From NCBI GenBank assembly GCA_963841105.1, contig CAWJCB010000001.1:62001-126000 (forward strand): DNA of 64,000 bases, read 5' to 3'. The notes under the pieces were generated by a model. The model worked only from the letters and a program-made list of their open reading frames with translations. It made no database searches and was not told where the DNA came from. Positions 7,484 through 16,138 of the stretch are shown here, piece by piece (position 1 is the first letter of the stretch; each line of letters begins with the position of its first letter). Source of the DNA: VAZQ01 sp963841105 (GTDB lineage Bacteria > Pseudomonadota > Alphaproteobacteria > Rhizobiales > Xanthobacteraceae). Position numbers and translations under genes: made by a program.

Positions 7484-9523
7484 TCAACTCGCCCGCTCGT
7501 GAAAAAAATCGTAGATCTTGCGCGCGGTCTCAGCGTTGATGCCGGGCACCTTGGCGAGGTCAGCCAGCCCCGCGCGCTCGATGGCCTTGAGTGTCCCAAA
7601 GTGATGAAGCAGCGCCCGCTTGCGACTGGGACCAATGCCGGGAATTTCCTGCAGGCCGGCCTCGCGGATGTCGCGCCGCCGCCTTGTGCGGTGCGAACCC
7701 ACCGCAAACCGATGCGCTTCATCGCGAAGCCTCTGAACGAAATAGAGAACCGGATCGCGCGGCTTGAGCTTGAATGCGTCGCGCCCAGGCATGAAGAACG
7801 TCTCCAGACCGGCATCACGCTCGGGTCCCTTGGCAACCGCCAGCACCGGGATGTCGGTCAGGGCAAGAGCGCCGAGGATTTCCTCCGCGGCTGCCAGCTG
7901 GCCGCGGCCGCCATCGATGATGACCAGGTCCGGCCAAAGGGATTCTCCGTCGTGCTCCGCGGACGCCGCGGTCTCAAGAGGCGCTCCGTTCCCCGCCCCG
8001 GCAAGCGCAGGCGCCGCGATCGGCGGACGCGGCGCTGCACTGATCAAGCGCTTGAATTGCCGGCTGAGGACCTCGCGCATCATCCCGAAGTCATCGCCGG
8101 GAGCGAGGTCGGTCGAGCGGATGTTGAACTTGCGATATTGAGTTTTCTGGAAGCCTTCCGGGCCTGCGACAATCATTGTCCCAACCGCATTGGTTCCCTG
8201 GATATGGCTGTTGTCATAGACCTCGATACGCAGCGGGATGCGTGACAGGCCAAAGACGGCGCCGAGCGCCGCAAGGAGCTTGCGTTGGGAAAACGTCTCG
8301 GCAAGCTTGCGCGCCAGGGCCTCGCGCGCATTGGCGAGCGCATGTTCGATAAGGTCCTTTTTCTCGCCGCGTTGAGGAACGCTCACCTCGATCTTGCGGC
8401 CGCTCTTGGCGCTCAGCGCTTCCGCCAGCAACGCCTGCTCTCCGGTGACGTGCGAGATGAATATACAGGCCGGGGGCGGTTTGTCGTCGTAGAACTGAGC
8501 AAGGAACGAACCCAGCACCTCCGGCGCGCTCAATGACCGGTCGGCTTTGGGAAAATACGCGCGGTTGCCCCAGTTCTGGCCGGCGCGGAAGAAGAACACC
8601 TCCACGCAGCTGAAGCCGCTGGCCTGATGCACGGCAAAGACGTCGGCATTCTCGACGCCGCGCGGATTTATCCCCTGATGCGACTGCACGGCAGACAGCG
8701 CGGCGAGGCGATCGCGATAGATGGCGGCGCGCTCGAATTCGAGATCGGCGGAGGCTTGGTCCATCTCGGCTGCGAGTTGATCCTTGACTGCCTGACTCTT
8801 GCCGGACAGGAACGCGTTCGCCTCGCGCACGAGCTCGCGGTAATGCGCAAAGTCGATCTCGCGGGTACAGGGGCCGGAGCAGCGCTTGATCTGATAGAGC
8901 AGACAGGGCCGCGTGCGGCTCTCGAAGAAACCGTCCGAGCAGGACCGCAGCAGGAATGCACGCTGGAGAGCGGTGATGGTGCGATTGACCGCCCAGACGG
9001 ACGCGAACGGCCCGTAGTAATCGCCCTGGCGCGTCTGGGCGCCGCGATGCTTGAGGATCTGCGGCGCCCAATGATCGGCGGTGATCAGGATGAATGGAAA
9101 CGATTTGTCGTCGCGCAGCAGCACATTGAAGCGCGGGCGCAGTCGCTTGATCAGGTTGGCTTCGAGAAGAAGCGCCTCTGTCTCGGTCGCCGTCGAGACG
9201 AATTCGAGCGCGGCGGTGGCGGCGACCATACGCTCGATGCGCGTGTCGTAGCCGGTCGGGCGGGCATAGGCGACAATGCGTTTACGGATATTCTTGGCTT
9301 TGCCGACATAGAGCACGTCGCCCTTGGCATCGATCATGCGATAAACGCCGGGAGAGGACGGGGCTAATCTGGCGTAGCGCGCAATTGCCGCCCGGCCCGC
9401 GGGAAGCGAACCGGCCACATCGCCAAGATCGATCTCACTTGTCTGCTCGGTGTCGGGCAGCGACTGCTCCTCGTCCTCATCGAGGAGTTGCGTGGCGGGA
9501 TCGATGTCCTTCCTCGCGTTCAT
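7484..9523 (-). CDS. uvrC: UvrABC system protein C (excinuclease subunit C)
   Basis: Makes both incisions in nucleotide excision repair. From ATG 9523 (MNARKDIDPA) it has 679 residues: GIY-YIG nuclease domain near residues 45-130 (GVYRMIDAKGDVLYVGKAKN), UVR motif (LEFERAAIYRDRLAAL), the UvrC RNase H-like domain (EVYDNSHIQGTNAVG; LVIIDGGRGQLAAA) and a C-terminal helix-hairpin-helix pair (LQEIPGIGPSRKRALLHHFG). ATG 9571 is an alternative start adding 16 residues. An Ala/Pro-rich insert near residues 505-530 is slightly unusual. First gene of the pgsA-moaDE operon. Confidence 0.95.
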   Translation of the reverse strand: MNARKDIDPATQLLDEDEEQSLPDTEQTSEIDLGDVAGSLPAGRAAIARYARLAPSSPGVYRMIDAKGDVLYVGKAKNIRKRIVAYARPTGYDTRIERMVAATAALEFVSTATETEALLLEANLIKRLRPRFNVLLRDDKSFPFILITADHWAPQILKHRGAQTRQGDYYGPFASVWAVNRTITALQRAFLLRSCSDGFFESRTRPCLLYQIKRCSGPCTREIDFAHYRELVREANAFLSGKSQAVKDQLAAEMDQASADLEFERAAIYRDRLAALSAVQSHQGINPRGVENADVFAVHQASGFSCVEVFFFRAGQNWGNRAYFPKADRSLSAPEVLGSFLAQFYDDKPPPACIFISHVTGEQALLAEALSAKSGRKIEVSVPQRGEKKDLIEHALANAREALARKLAETFSQRKLLAALGAVFGLSRIPLRIEVYDNSHIQGTNAVGTMIVAGPEGFQKTQYRKFNIRSTDLAPGDDFGMMREVLSRQFKRLISAAPRPPIAAPALAGAGNGAPLETAASAEHDGESLWPDLVIIDGGRGQLAAAEEILGALALTDIPVLAVAKGPERDAGLETFFMPGRDAFKLKPRDPVLYFVQRLRDEAHRFAVGSHRTRRRRDIREAGLQEIPGIGPSRKRALLHHFGTLKAIERAGLADLAKVPGINAETARKIYDFFHERAS

Positions 9524-9788
9524 GTCCCAAACGTATGGCGTTGGTCGCAAGGCCGCCAGCAACGCGAGCACATAGGCGCAAGACCCGAACCTGGTGGACT
9601 ACGGCAACGCTCTCGTCCTGTACTGGGCAAGGAATTGTTAAGTATACGAGGCGAGATTAAGTAGTTATTCACCTTGAGACGCGGTTTAATGCCGAGGAAC
9701 TATTTAAAACTTTGGTGTGGCGCCGGCCCACTAGACGCATAAAATTTTACGAATACTGTCGGGATAACTTCTAAAAAGGGGGAATACA

Positions 9789-10460
9789 ATGAACCGTCTC
9801 AGCACATTCTGCGTGGGTCTTGTTGCCGCCGTGCTCGCATCCGGCTCCGCCGCGGCAGCGGATCTTTCGCCACGGTACGCGCCGATAGTGCGCCCAGCGC
9901 CCGTCTATGCCGCGGTATACAACTGGACGGGGTTCTATCTCGGCATCAACGGTGGCGGCGGCTGGGGCCGCTCCCAATGGGACGGCCTCGATCGCTTCGA
10001 CGTTTCCGGCGGCGTGATCGGCGGCACAATCGGCTACAACTGGCAGATCAACCAGCTCGTCATTGGCGCGGAGGGAGACCTCGACTGGTCGGGCGTTCGC
10101 GGCTCGACCACGGCAGTTTGTCCACTTGGTTGCACTACCCGCAATAACTGGCTCGCGACCGTGCGCGGCCGCGTTGGCTACGCCTTTGATCGTTTCCTTC
10201 CGTACATCACGGGCGGACTGGCCGTCGGCGACATCAACGCCAGCCTGATGGGCTTTCCCGGCGGCAGCGTCAGTCATGCCGGCTGGACCCTTGGCGGTGG
10301 TCTGGAGGTTGGGATCGTCAGCAATGTCAGCCTCAAAGCCGAGTATCTGTTCGTCGATCTGTCCGACTTCAATTGTGGCTTGAACTGCGGCCTCGCGGCC
10401 AACGGCAACGTCTCGTTCTATGCCAACGTGTTTCGCGGCGGCTTGAATATCCGCTTCTGA
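9789..10460 (+). CDS. Omp31-like outer-membrane beta-barrel protein
   Basis: A 223-residue exported protein. A signal peptide (MNRLSTFCVGLVAAVLASGSAAAAD) precedes the typical rhizobial Omp25/Omp31 opening NWTGFYLGINGGGGWG, then alternating amphipathic strands (GGTIGYNWQ, VRGRVGYAFDRFLPYITGGLAVG, GGGLEVGIVSNVSLKAEYLFVDL) ending in a terminal Phe (GGLNIRF), the barrel-assembly signal. Four Cys (CPLGC, CGLNC) form two close pairs, less common in this family. The ATG follows AAGGGGG. The upstream 9524-9788 is relatively AT-rich and probably carries its promoter. Confidence 0.9.
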   Translation: MNRLSTFCVGLVAAVLASGSAAAADLSPRYAPIVRPAPVYAAVYNWTGFYLGINGGGGWGRSQWDGLDRFDVSGGVIGGTIGYNWQINQLVIGAEGDLDWSGVRGSTTAVCPLGCTTRNNWLATVRGRVGYAFDRFLPYITGGLAVGDINASLMGFPGGSVSHAGWTLGGGLEVGIVSNVSLKAEYLFVDLSDFNCGLNCGLAANGNVSFYANVFRGGLNIRF

Positions 10461-10503
10461 TCTGCCGATCCTGCGCGGGTCGCCCGCGGCGGCACTGACT
10501 ATT

Positions 10504-11361
10504 TTAGTTTTCGCGGGCGAGCCAATCGAGCCGATGCGTGCCGCCGGGGCGATCTCCCAGCGCAGCCACAAGCTCCGGAAGAATGGCCTTGAGCTCCCCT
10601 TCGAGCTTCCAGGAAGGATTGATGATGATTATGCCGCAGGCATGCAGGCGCTCCGCGTTGGCCATTGCCGGAAGGCTGATCTCGGCTCGCAACATCCTGG
10701 TCATGCCGGAACGGCGCAGTCGCTGCGCCAAACGGTCAGCGCCCGCGCGCTCCTTGAGCGGATACCACGCCAGATAAATTCCGCTTGCCCATTTGCCATG
10801 CGCGGCTACCAGCGCATCGGGCAGCCGCGCAAAATCCCGCGCTTCCTCAAAGGAAGGATCGACGAGCACCAGACCGCGCCGCTCCTTCGGCGGGATGTAG
10901 GCAGTGAGCGCGGTCCAACCGTCGATGGCGATGGCCTTGCAGCGCGCATCACCGCGCAGGTTGCGCGCCAGCGCCGCGGCAGCACCAGGCTCAAGCTCGC
11001 AGGCAATAAGACGATCGCGCTGGCGCAGGAATGCCTGCGCGATCAGCGGTGAGCCGGGATAGATGGCAAGCTCCTTGCCCCGGTTGAGGGCATCGATGGT
11101 CGCGCGATAGGGGGCCAGCAACGCTCCTGCCGCTTGGCTTGTCGCGCTCGCGCTCGCCAGGTAGCGGGCAATCCCGTCACGCCATTCCCCGCTGCGGCTT
11201 CCTTCCGGGCCGCCAAGATCATAGCGGCCAGCGCCGGCATGGGTGTCGATCACGCGGAAGGGCGTGGACTTGTCGCATAGATGCACCAGAATCCGCACCA
11301 GGATGACGTGCTTGAGCACATCCGCGAAATTGCCGGCGTGGAAACCATGGCGATAGTTCAT
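10504..11361 (-). CDS. rlmJ: 23S rRNA (adenine-2030-N6)-methyltransferase, RlmJ family
   Basis: SAM-dependent methyltransferase of the RlmJ/YhiR family, which modifies A2030 of 23S rRNA in E. coli. The 285-residue protein starts with the diagnostic NYRHGFHAGNFADVLKH and has motif I as IDTHAGAGRYDL. The catalytic motif, normally DPPY/DPPF, reads DPSFE here (near residue 167), a one-codon Pro-to-Ser change; activity is probable but not assured. Divergent from sugE. Confidence 0.9.
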   Translation of the reverse strand: MNYRHGFHAGNFADVLKHVILVRILVHLCDKSTPFRVIDTHAGAGRYDLGGPEGSRSGEWRDGIARYLASASATSQAAGALLAPYRATIDALNRGKELAIYPGSPLIAQAFLRQRDRLIACELEPGAAAALARNLRGDARCKAIAIDGWTALTAYIPPKERRGLVLVDPSFEEARDFARLPDALVAAHGKWASGIYLAWYPLKERAGADRLAQRLRRSGMTRMLRAEISLPAMANAERLHACGIIIINPSWKLEGELKAILPELVAALGDRPGGTHRLDWLAREN

Positions 11362-11433
11362 GCGGTCATGGTATCGCGCGCCAGATGCCCTGGCGCGTTC
11401 GGAGCATAGCGAAAAGACCAGGGGAGCGCCCGC

Positions 11434-11748
11434 ATGGCATGGTTCTACCTCACCGTCGCCGGCCTTTTCGAAGTCGCCTGGGCGATCGGCCTCAAATACA
11501 CCGATGGTTTCTCGCGATTGGCGCCGTCCGCCTGGACAGTGGCGAGCATGGCGGTGAGTTTGATCTTCCTGAGCTTGGCGCTCAAAACCTTGCCGGTGGG
11601 TACTGCCTACGCGGTATGGACCGGGATCGGCGCCACCGGGACGGCTCTCCTCGGCATCTACCTGTTCGGAGAAGCGGGGACGGCGATGCGGCTGGCGTGC
11701 ATCGGGCTGATCGTGGCCGGCATCGTCGGACTCAAGCTGGTGACTTAG
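11434..11748 (+). CDS. gdx: Small multidrug resistance protein, guanidinium exporter type
   Basis: A 104-residue, four-helix inner-membrane antiporter of the SMR family. It matches the SugE/Gdx subgroup closely (GLFEVAWAIGLKYTDGFSR with the essential Glu near residue 13; LPVGTAYAVWTGIGATGTA), a subgroup that exports guanidinium and is encoded by sugE/gdx. The ATG follows AGGGGAG. I see no guanidine riboswitch motif in the short 72-base upstream spacer, so regulation may differ from better-known examples. Confidence 0.92.
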   Translation: MAWFYLTVAGLFEVAWAIGLKYTDGFSRLAPSAWTVASMAVSLIFLSLALKTLPVGTAYAVWTGIGATGTALLGIYLFGEAGTAMRLACIGLIVAGIVGLKLVT

Positions 11749-11781
11749 GCTGCGAACACTCCAATCGTTCGCGACGGCGCC

Positions 11782-12483
11782 TCAGCGCGCCAGCGCCGCG
11801 CTTCCCTGACGCAGCGGCGGCATGACCACCTGCTCCCGGCGGCAAGCGCGCCCATCGATCTCTGGGCAGGCGCGGAAGTGAAAATCCTTTCCCATGCAAA
11901 TGCGCACCTCGCCCAGACGCCTCCGGTCGCACGTCACGGCGATGGCCTCGCGCGTGAGCCCGGCATTGGCCTGCACGAACGCATCCTCGACCTCGTCCGG
12001 CGTGACCGTGAGCATCTCCTTCACATCGATGAATTGCAGTGGGATCTTCACGGTCGCGCGTGCCTTGCGGATCGTCTCAAAATAGGCGTTCGGGCTCAGG
12101 CCGGAACAGGTGCCGTGCTTGTCCCATTCGTTGAAGATCAGCCGCGGCGCCGGCATCAAATCCAGCATGGAGGAAATGATGTTGCGCTCGAGGCGCGGGG
12201 CCGGCACTTGGCAAAATTCGGGAAACCCGCGCTCGTATTGCGGCCACAGCCCGTGCACCACGAACGAATAGGGACGCGCGCCGCATTGCTGTTGCGGCGG
12301 GGTGCCGCGCTCGCCGGCAGCCTCGCAGTACGAGGGCGACCAGGAAAGCGAGAGAACGTAGAAATCGAACTGTCCGGGCTGATTCTGCCGCCGGTCCTGA
12401 GCAGCAGCGGAAAAGCTCGCGGCCAAAAAAATGGCGACCTGCAGAACGGCCGCGGCGGCAACGCGACGCATACGCAATTCCAT
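11782..12483 (-). CDS. Secreted ribonuclease T2 family protein
   Basis: A 233-residue exported RNase. Signal peptide about residues 1-28 (ending FSAAAQD). Both conserved active-site segments are present: CAS I FVVHGLWPQ and CAS II EWDKHGTC, with catalytic His in each plus Glu and Lys in CAS II, and several Cys suitable for disulfides (SYCEA, QQQCGA, FCQV). It is likely periplasmic or secreted and scavenges RNA. The ATG has AGAGGGATG upstream. It converges with gdx. Confidence 0.92.
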   Translation of the reverse strand: MELRMRRVAAAAVLQVAIFLAASFSAAAQDRRQNQPGQFDFYVLSLSWSPSYCEAAGERGTPPQQQCGARPYSFVVHGLWPQYERGFPEFCQVPAPRLERNIISSMLDLMPAPRLIFNEWDKHGTCSGLSPNAYFETIRKARATVKIPLQFIDVKEMLTVTPDEVEDAFVQANAGLTREAIAVTCDRRRLGEVRICMGKDFHFRACPEIDGRACRREQVVMPPLRQGSAALAR

Positions 12484-12716
12484 GGCAGCATCCCTCTGAG
12501 CGAACCCGATGAGAACAGCAGTGAGAACAGCGACGTATGAGCTAACCTGCTTAGCAGCAAAATTAGAACATTACAAGAACAAAATAGAAATGTAAGCGGT
12601 CCAACTGTTAAGCCTTATCGCGCGCCTTTTCTTAAAAGACTGCAATGAGGTCTTGTCAATCAGGGCTCGCGGAGGGCTCTTGGGGCGGGGGGCGGTCGCG
12701 AGCCCGATCCCACTGG

Positions 12717-13184
12717 CTATGGACGCGCCATCTGGCAGGCTGGATTATAGGCCCAGTTGCGGTCGAGGCCGACGACACACCATTCGACCCCCCACGTGGC
12801 GCCGATCATGCCGAGGTCCTCCGCAATCGAATAATGAATCACGTGCTTGCGACCATTGGAGACTTCGACCACGCCGCTGCAAAACCGCCGCGGGATGGTG
12901 TTTGCCGCCCATGGCCGAAATGCCGTCTCGCGGATTTTCTCGAACACTACAATCTTGAGATCAGTGGTCCAGAACGTGTTTTCCCTGTCGTTGAACCGCG
13001 ATGAAATCTTGGCGAGCGCATCGGGATAATCGCAGGGTGGCAGCACGCCCTCGTAGCGCGGGCCTGAGAGATAGAAATTCATCTCGAGCCAGCTTGCGGC
13101 ATGCGCGGCGCCGAGCGGCAGCGCCGCGAAGATTGCCGCAAGAATGCTGCTGAGCACCGACAGCAATTGGCGAGGCCTGCGCAC
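12717..13184 (-). CDS. Exported hypothetical protein
   Basis: A 155-residue protein starting at GTG 13184 behind GGAGGAG. A signal peptide (LLSVLSSILAAIFAALPLGAAHA) is followed by a mature part with four Cys (PPCDYP, RRFCSG, EWCVVG, NPACQ) and conserved-looking blocks (FWTTDLKIVVFEKIRETAF, HYSIAEDLGMIGATWG). Function unknown; probably periplasmic with disulfides. The spacer 12484-12716 between this gene and the RNase gene is AT-richer than its surroundings and shows no gene. Confidence 0.65.
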   Translation of the reverse strand: MRRPRQLLSVLSSILAAIFAALPLGAAHAASWLEMNFYLSGPRYEGVLPPCDYPDALAKISSRFNDRENTFWTTDLKIVVFEKIRETAFRPWAANTIPRRFCSGVVEVSNGRKHVIHYSIAEDLGMIGATWGVEWCVVGLDRNWAYNPACQMARP

Positions 13185-13414
13185 GACGGGCTCCTCCGAT
13201 TAACCCGTGCGGACCGTGGGCGCCGACCCCGGCCGAATCAAGACGTGCCCATAGGCCGCGGGCAAGAAGCGGGCAAGAAACTGCGGTTGTGGCATGGCCG
13301 CAACGCGCCACTGATGGCCAATCGGCAACAGTCTCCGGCAATTCGTCGATCAGCGGCTTTTCGCTGAGCCGCGCGGCGTTTAGGTTGGACGGCCGTGTGG
13401 GCGGAGGCGGGGCA

Positions 13415-13735
13415 ATGCGCGTGCTGTTGGCGGTGCTTGTGGTGATGCTCGCGAGCATGGGCGCGCAGGCGCAGGTTTATCACGGCAACGACACGGGCGG
13501 CATTATCCCGTGGTCATGCGAGAACGAGGCGGTAGCACAGCAAATCGCCGCTGCGTATTGCGCCCGTTGGGACAAATATCACCGCATCACGAGCGTGCAC
13601 CGTCACCTCGGCGACTTCATCTCGTTCAATTGCCTGTGGTCGCCACACATCAATCCATATGCGCTGCCGGCGGTGCCGACCCGCGCGAGTTGCCGCTACG
13701 AGCGCCTCTGGCCGGTGGTGAAGGCGCTGGACTGA
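13415..13735 (+). CDS. Small exported hypothetical protein
   Basis: A 106-residue protein from ATG 13415, preceded by GGAGGCGGGG; a longer in-frame opening to 13289 lacks these features. The N-terminus is a clear signal peptide (MRVLLAVLVVMLASMGAQAQ). The mature part has four Cys (WSCEN, AYCARW, FNCLW, ASCRYER), again suggesting disulfides. It is convergent with, and its last 86 bases overlap, the gene pair on the other strand. No family recognised. Confidence 0.6.
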   Translation: MRVLLAVLVVMLASMGAQAQVYHGNDTGGIIPWSCENEAVAQQIAAAYCARWDKYHRITSVHRHLGDFISFNCLWSPHINPYALPAVPTRASCRYERLWPVVKALD

Positions 13736-13991
13736 GGGCAGACACATCCAGGTCCACATCCAGGTTCACATCCAGGTCCCCTGCAAACCGGCGCAATCGT
13801 TCCGCCGCCGTCAGGTTATCCAGGCGCTTCGCCACGATTGTCAGCTGGTCTCGAAGAATACGTTCATCCACGCCGTCAGCGGTCATCAACTCTTTGACAA
13901 TCGGATCGGAGAGGATTTCCGCAATCGTTGGTTCCCGATCGCGCCAACGCATTTGATTGTCGCGGCATGATCCGAGCAGCAACGGCGTCAT
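13650..13991 (-). CDS. Hypothetical protein translationally coupled to its upstream neighbour
   Basis: A 113-residue reading frame whose ATG overlaps the preceding stop as ATGA and follows GGAGAG. The N-terminal part looks like a real soluble domain (EPTIAEILSDPIVKELMTAD, ILRDQLTIVAKRLDNLTAAE). A 12-base triplet repeat at 13743-13778 encodes DLDVNLDVDLDV, after which a Ser/Pro/Gly-rich tail overlaps the opposite-strand gene. I do not recognise the family. The tail may be a chance extension; the coupled start is the strongest support. Confidence 0.55.
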   Translation of the reverse strand: MTPLLLGSCRDNQMRWRDREPTIAEILSDPIVKELMTADGVDERILRDQLTIVAKRLDNLTAAERLRRFAGDLDVNLDVDLDVSALSPAPSPPARGARSGNSRGSAPPAAHMD

Positions 13992-14248
13992 GATTTTCTC
14001 TCCTGTTGTAAGAATCCAGGTGGGGGCGCTGCGGGTCCTGTGGCCAGGACCGCCGCAATGCGCTGACTCACCGGCGCGACCACCGCGCTGGAAGCAAGCG
14101 ATCCCGCCATCAAGTTGAGCCATTGCCGGGGGCCGATGGTCTCGATCTGTCGGACCACAACGTCGAACCCTCCGGTTTGGCCACTGCCAATCGCGAACAG
14201 GACCAGACCGAGCAAAAGCCGCAATCCGAAAAGTACCTTGCATTTCAT
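13988..14248 (-). CDS. Small membrane or exported hypothetical protein
   Basis: Eighty-six residues from ATG 14248 with AAGGAAGGA upstream. The N-terminus has a strongly hydrophobic stretch (LFGLRLLLGLVLFAIGSG), then an amphipathic region (QIETIGPRQWLNLMAGSLA) and a second apolar stretch (AVVAPVSQRIAAVL). It is divergent from the TetR gene at 14380, with a repeated operator-like motif between them, and coupled by ATGA overlap to the next gene. This layout suggests it is the TetR regulator's target; function unknown. Confidence 0.6.
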   Translation of the reverse strand: MKCKVLFGLRLLLGLVLFAIGSGQTGGFDVVVRQIETIGPRQWLNLMAGSLASSAVVAPVSQRIAAVLATGPAAPPPGFLQQERKS

Positions 14249-14320
14249 GACCGCAATTCCTTCCTTGGGCAGCACCACCAGCGGGCAGAGGAGAGATGGA
14301 CACTTCCCGGGTCTTGTGAT

Positions 14321-14358
14321 ACTGACCGGTAACGCCCACATAGGTACTTACCGGTAAC
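14321..14358. promoter_or_regulatory. Candidate TetR operator, two ACCGGTAAC repeats
   Basis: ACTGACCGGTAAC (14321-14333) and ACTTACCGGTAAC (14346-14358) recur at 25-base spacing in the divergent spacer between the small-gene pair and the TetR gene. Each centres on the palindrome ACCGGT, the second extending to TTACCGGTAA. The second copy ends 21 bases before the TetR start. Autoregulation by the adjacent TetR protein is inferred. Confidence 0.6.
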
Positions 14359-14379
14359 ACTCAAGTCAAGAGGCAACCC

Positions 14380-15006
14380 ATGACTGCTGCCTTAAAATCT
14401 GCAAGTGGCGGAAAATACGATAAGATTCCTCCCCGCGAGCGCATTCTCGCGGTCGCGGCGGAACTCTTTTATCGGCACGGGATCAGGGCGATCGGGGTCG
14501 AATTGATTGCTGAGTCGGCCGGAACCAACAAGATGACCCTCTACCGGCACTTCACATCAAAGGACGAGCTCGTCGCGGAGTACCTGCGTCGCCTGGCGGA
14601 AAAGGCGAGTGCGTCCTGGGACAGGCTCGCGGTCCAGCATCCTGCCAATCCACGCGCCCAGCTTCGCGGATGGCTCGAAGACATGGCCGCCCACGTTGCA
14701 AGTGGTGACGAGCGCGGGTGCCCGCTGGCGAATGCCGCGGTCGAGCTGCCGGACAAGGATCACCCGGCACGGCGCGTGATCGAGGCGTTCAAAACCGCGC
14801 AACGTCAGCGGATCACCGACTTGTGCGCCGCTGCCGAGCTGGCTCAGCCCGAATTGCTGGCGGATGAACTGTTCCTGCTGCTCGAGGGCGCGCGGGTGAC
14901 CGCGCAAAGCATGGGTCGCGACGGACTGGGCGACCGGCTCATCAGGATGGGCGAAGCGATGATTGCCGCACACGGCAGATCAGATCCTCGGCACGAGACA
15001 CAATAG
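14380..15006 (+). CDS. TetR/AcrR-family transcriptional regulator
   Basis: A 208-residue repressor-type regulator. The helix-turn-helix is canonical (RERILAVAAELFYRHGIRAI, then AESAGTNKMTLYRHFTSKDEL), followed by a ligand domain with the WLEDMAAHV and ERGCPLANAAVELPDKDHPA stretch seen in the YcdC/AcrR-like group. It is divergent from the two coupled small genes and has a repeated palindrome immediately upstream, so it probably controls itself and that pair. It converges with the metX-like gene, 28 bases between stops. Confidence 0.88.
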   Translation: MTAALKSASGGKYDKIPPRERILAVAAELFYRHGIRAIGVELIAESAGTNKMTLYRHFTSKDELVAEYLRRLAEKASASWDRLAVQHPANPRAQLRGWLEDMAAHVASGDERGCPLANAAVELPDKDHPARRVIEAFKTAQRQRITDLCAAAELAQPELLADELFLLLEGARVTAQSMGRDGLGDRLIRMGEAMIAAHGRSDPRHETQ

Positions 15007-15034
15007 TAGTGCTGACCGGAATCGGTTTTGGCGC

Positions 15035-16117
15035 TCATTGCGCGAGGAAGGCTGCGATCCGGTCGCTTGCCTGCGCGATGTGCAGGACGCCATTGAGATG
15101 ACCGTTCGGACCGTGCAGCGGCGCGATGTCTACCGGCGTGCCGGCTTCGCGGATGACCGCCGCGGTGCGCTCGATCCAGGGCTGCGGAAACACGAGGTCC
15201 GTCGGTGAGTAAAGGATCAGCGTCGGCGCCTTGATCCGGCGCGCATCGGCGCGCGCGAGCTGGTTTGCTCGGATGAGATATAGAAAATTATTGGCGTCTG
15301 CGGTCGCCACGCGCGTGCCGGCGAGCTGATCGAGCATGTCCTCGATCATGAACCGATGCGACAATGCCCGCGCCGGGTCGCAGCCTGGCAAGGCCGGAGC
15401 GTACCCGAACGTTGCTGCCCACTCGGACTGGTTCGCGTGCAAGGCCACGGTCTTGAGGGCGGCGGTGAGGCCGGCGACTGGCGGGTCGGTCTCGGGATAG
15501 TCGCCGGCGCGCCACTTCGCGTCCAATCGCACCGGCTGCGCCCAGATATCGAGCCAGGCGATGAGGAACGGGTCGCCGCCGGCGGCGCCTATCACCGGCA
15601 TGATCCGGCCCACCATGTCGGGATGAGACGACGCCCACTGGTAGGCCTGCAGCGCGCCCATGGAGGGGCCGACGACCGCTCGCAGCCGCTTGATGCCCAG
15701 GCTTTCCACAAGCGCCTTTTGCACCTCCACGAAATCGTCGATGGAAACAATCGGAAAGCGCATGCCGTAGCGCCTGTCCGTGTCCGGATTGACCGAGGCC
15801 GGCCCAGTGGTGACGACATTCGGGTCGCGCGCATTGAGATTGACGAGCGTGTCGGACGACAGGACGAAGAACTTGTCCGTGTCGATCGCTTTGCCCGGAC
15901 CGATGATGGCGTCCCAATAGCCCGGCAGCGCATCGGTCGCGGCATAGCGGCCGGCGGCATGGCTGGTGGCGGAGAAATAGTGCGTCACCAGAACGGCGTT
16001 CGATCTTTCGCGATCGAGCGTGCCGTAGCTCTCCCAGCCGATTCGCACCTGCTTCAACGGCACGCCGCCGCGCGTGGTGTAGCGGGGCAGCTCGAATACC
16101 TTCTTCTCGGCGATCAT
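15035..16117 (-). CDS. Homoserine O-acetyltransferase-like alpha/beta hydrolase
   Basis: A 360-residue member of the MetX family. It has YFSATSHAAGRY, the nucleophile elbow GPSMGALQAYQ (Ser152), an acid at Asp307 (YSPTDLVFP) and the catalytic His in GPNGHLNG (H340). Authentic MetX usually reads GHDAF at the His motif, and here the residues after His differ, so the acyl acceptor may not be homoserine; several family members act as plain hydrolases or other acyltransferases. No methionine genes are adjacent. Confidence 0.72.
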   Translation of the reverse strand: MIAEKKVFELPRYTTRGGVPLKQVRIGWESYGTLDRERSNAVLVTHYFSATSHAAGRYAATDALPGYWDAIIGPGKAIDTDKFFVLSSDTLVNLNARDPNVVTTGPASVNPDTDRRYGMRFPIVSIDDFVEVQKALVESLGIKRLRAVVGPSMGALQAYQWASSHPDMVGRIMPVIGAAGGDPFLIAWLDIWAQPVRLDAKWRAGDYPETDPPVAGLTAALKTVALHANQSEWAATFGYAPALPGCDPARALSHRFMIEDMLDQLAGTRVATADANNFLYLIRANQLARADARRIKAPTLILYSPTDLVFPQPWIERTAAVIREAGTPVDIAPLHGPNGHLNGVLHIAQASDRIAAFLAQ

Positions 16118-16138
16118 CGGCTGCTTCGCCCGGAGCGG

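Noticed and set aside
11362..11433. Guanidine riboswitch upstream of gdx
   Set aside because: The spacer is only 72 bases and lacks the conserved guanidine riboswitch words.
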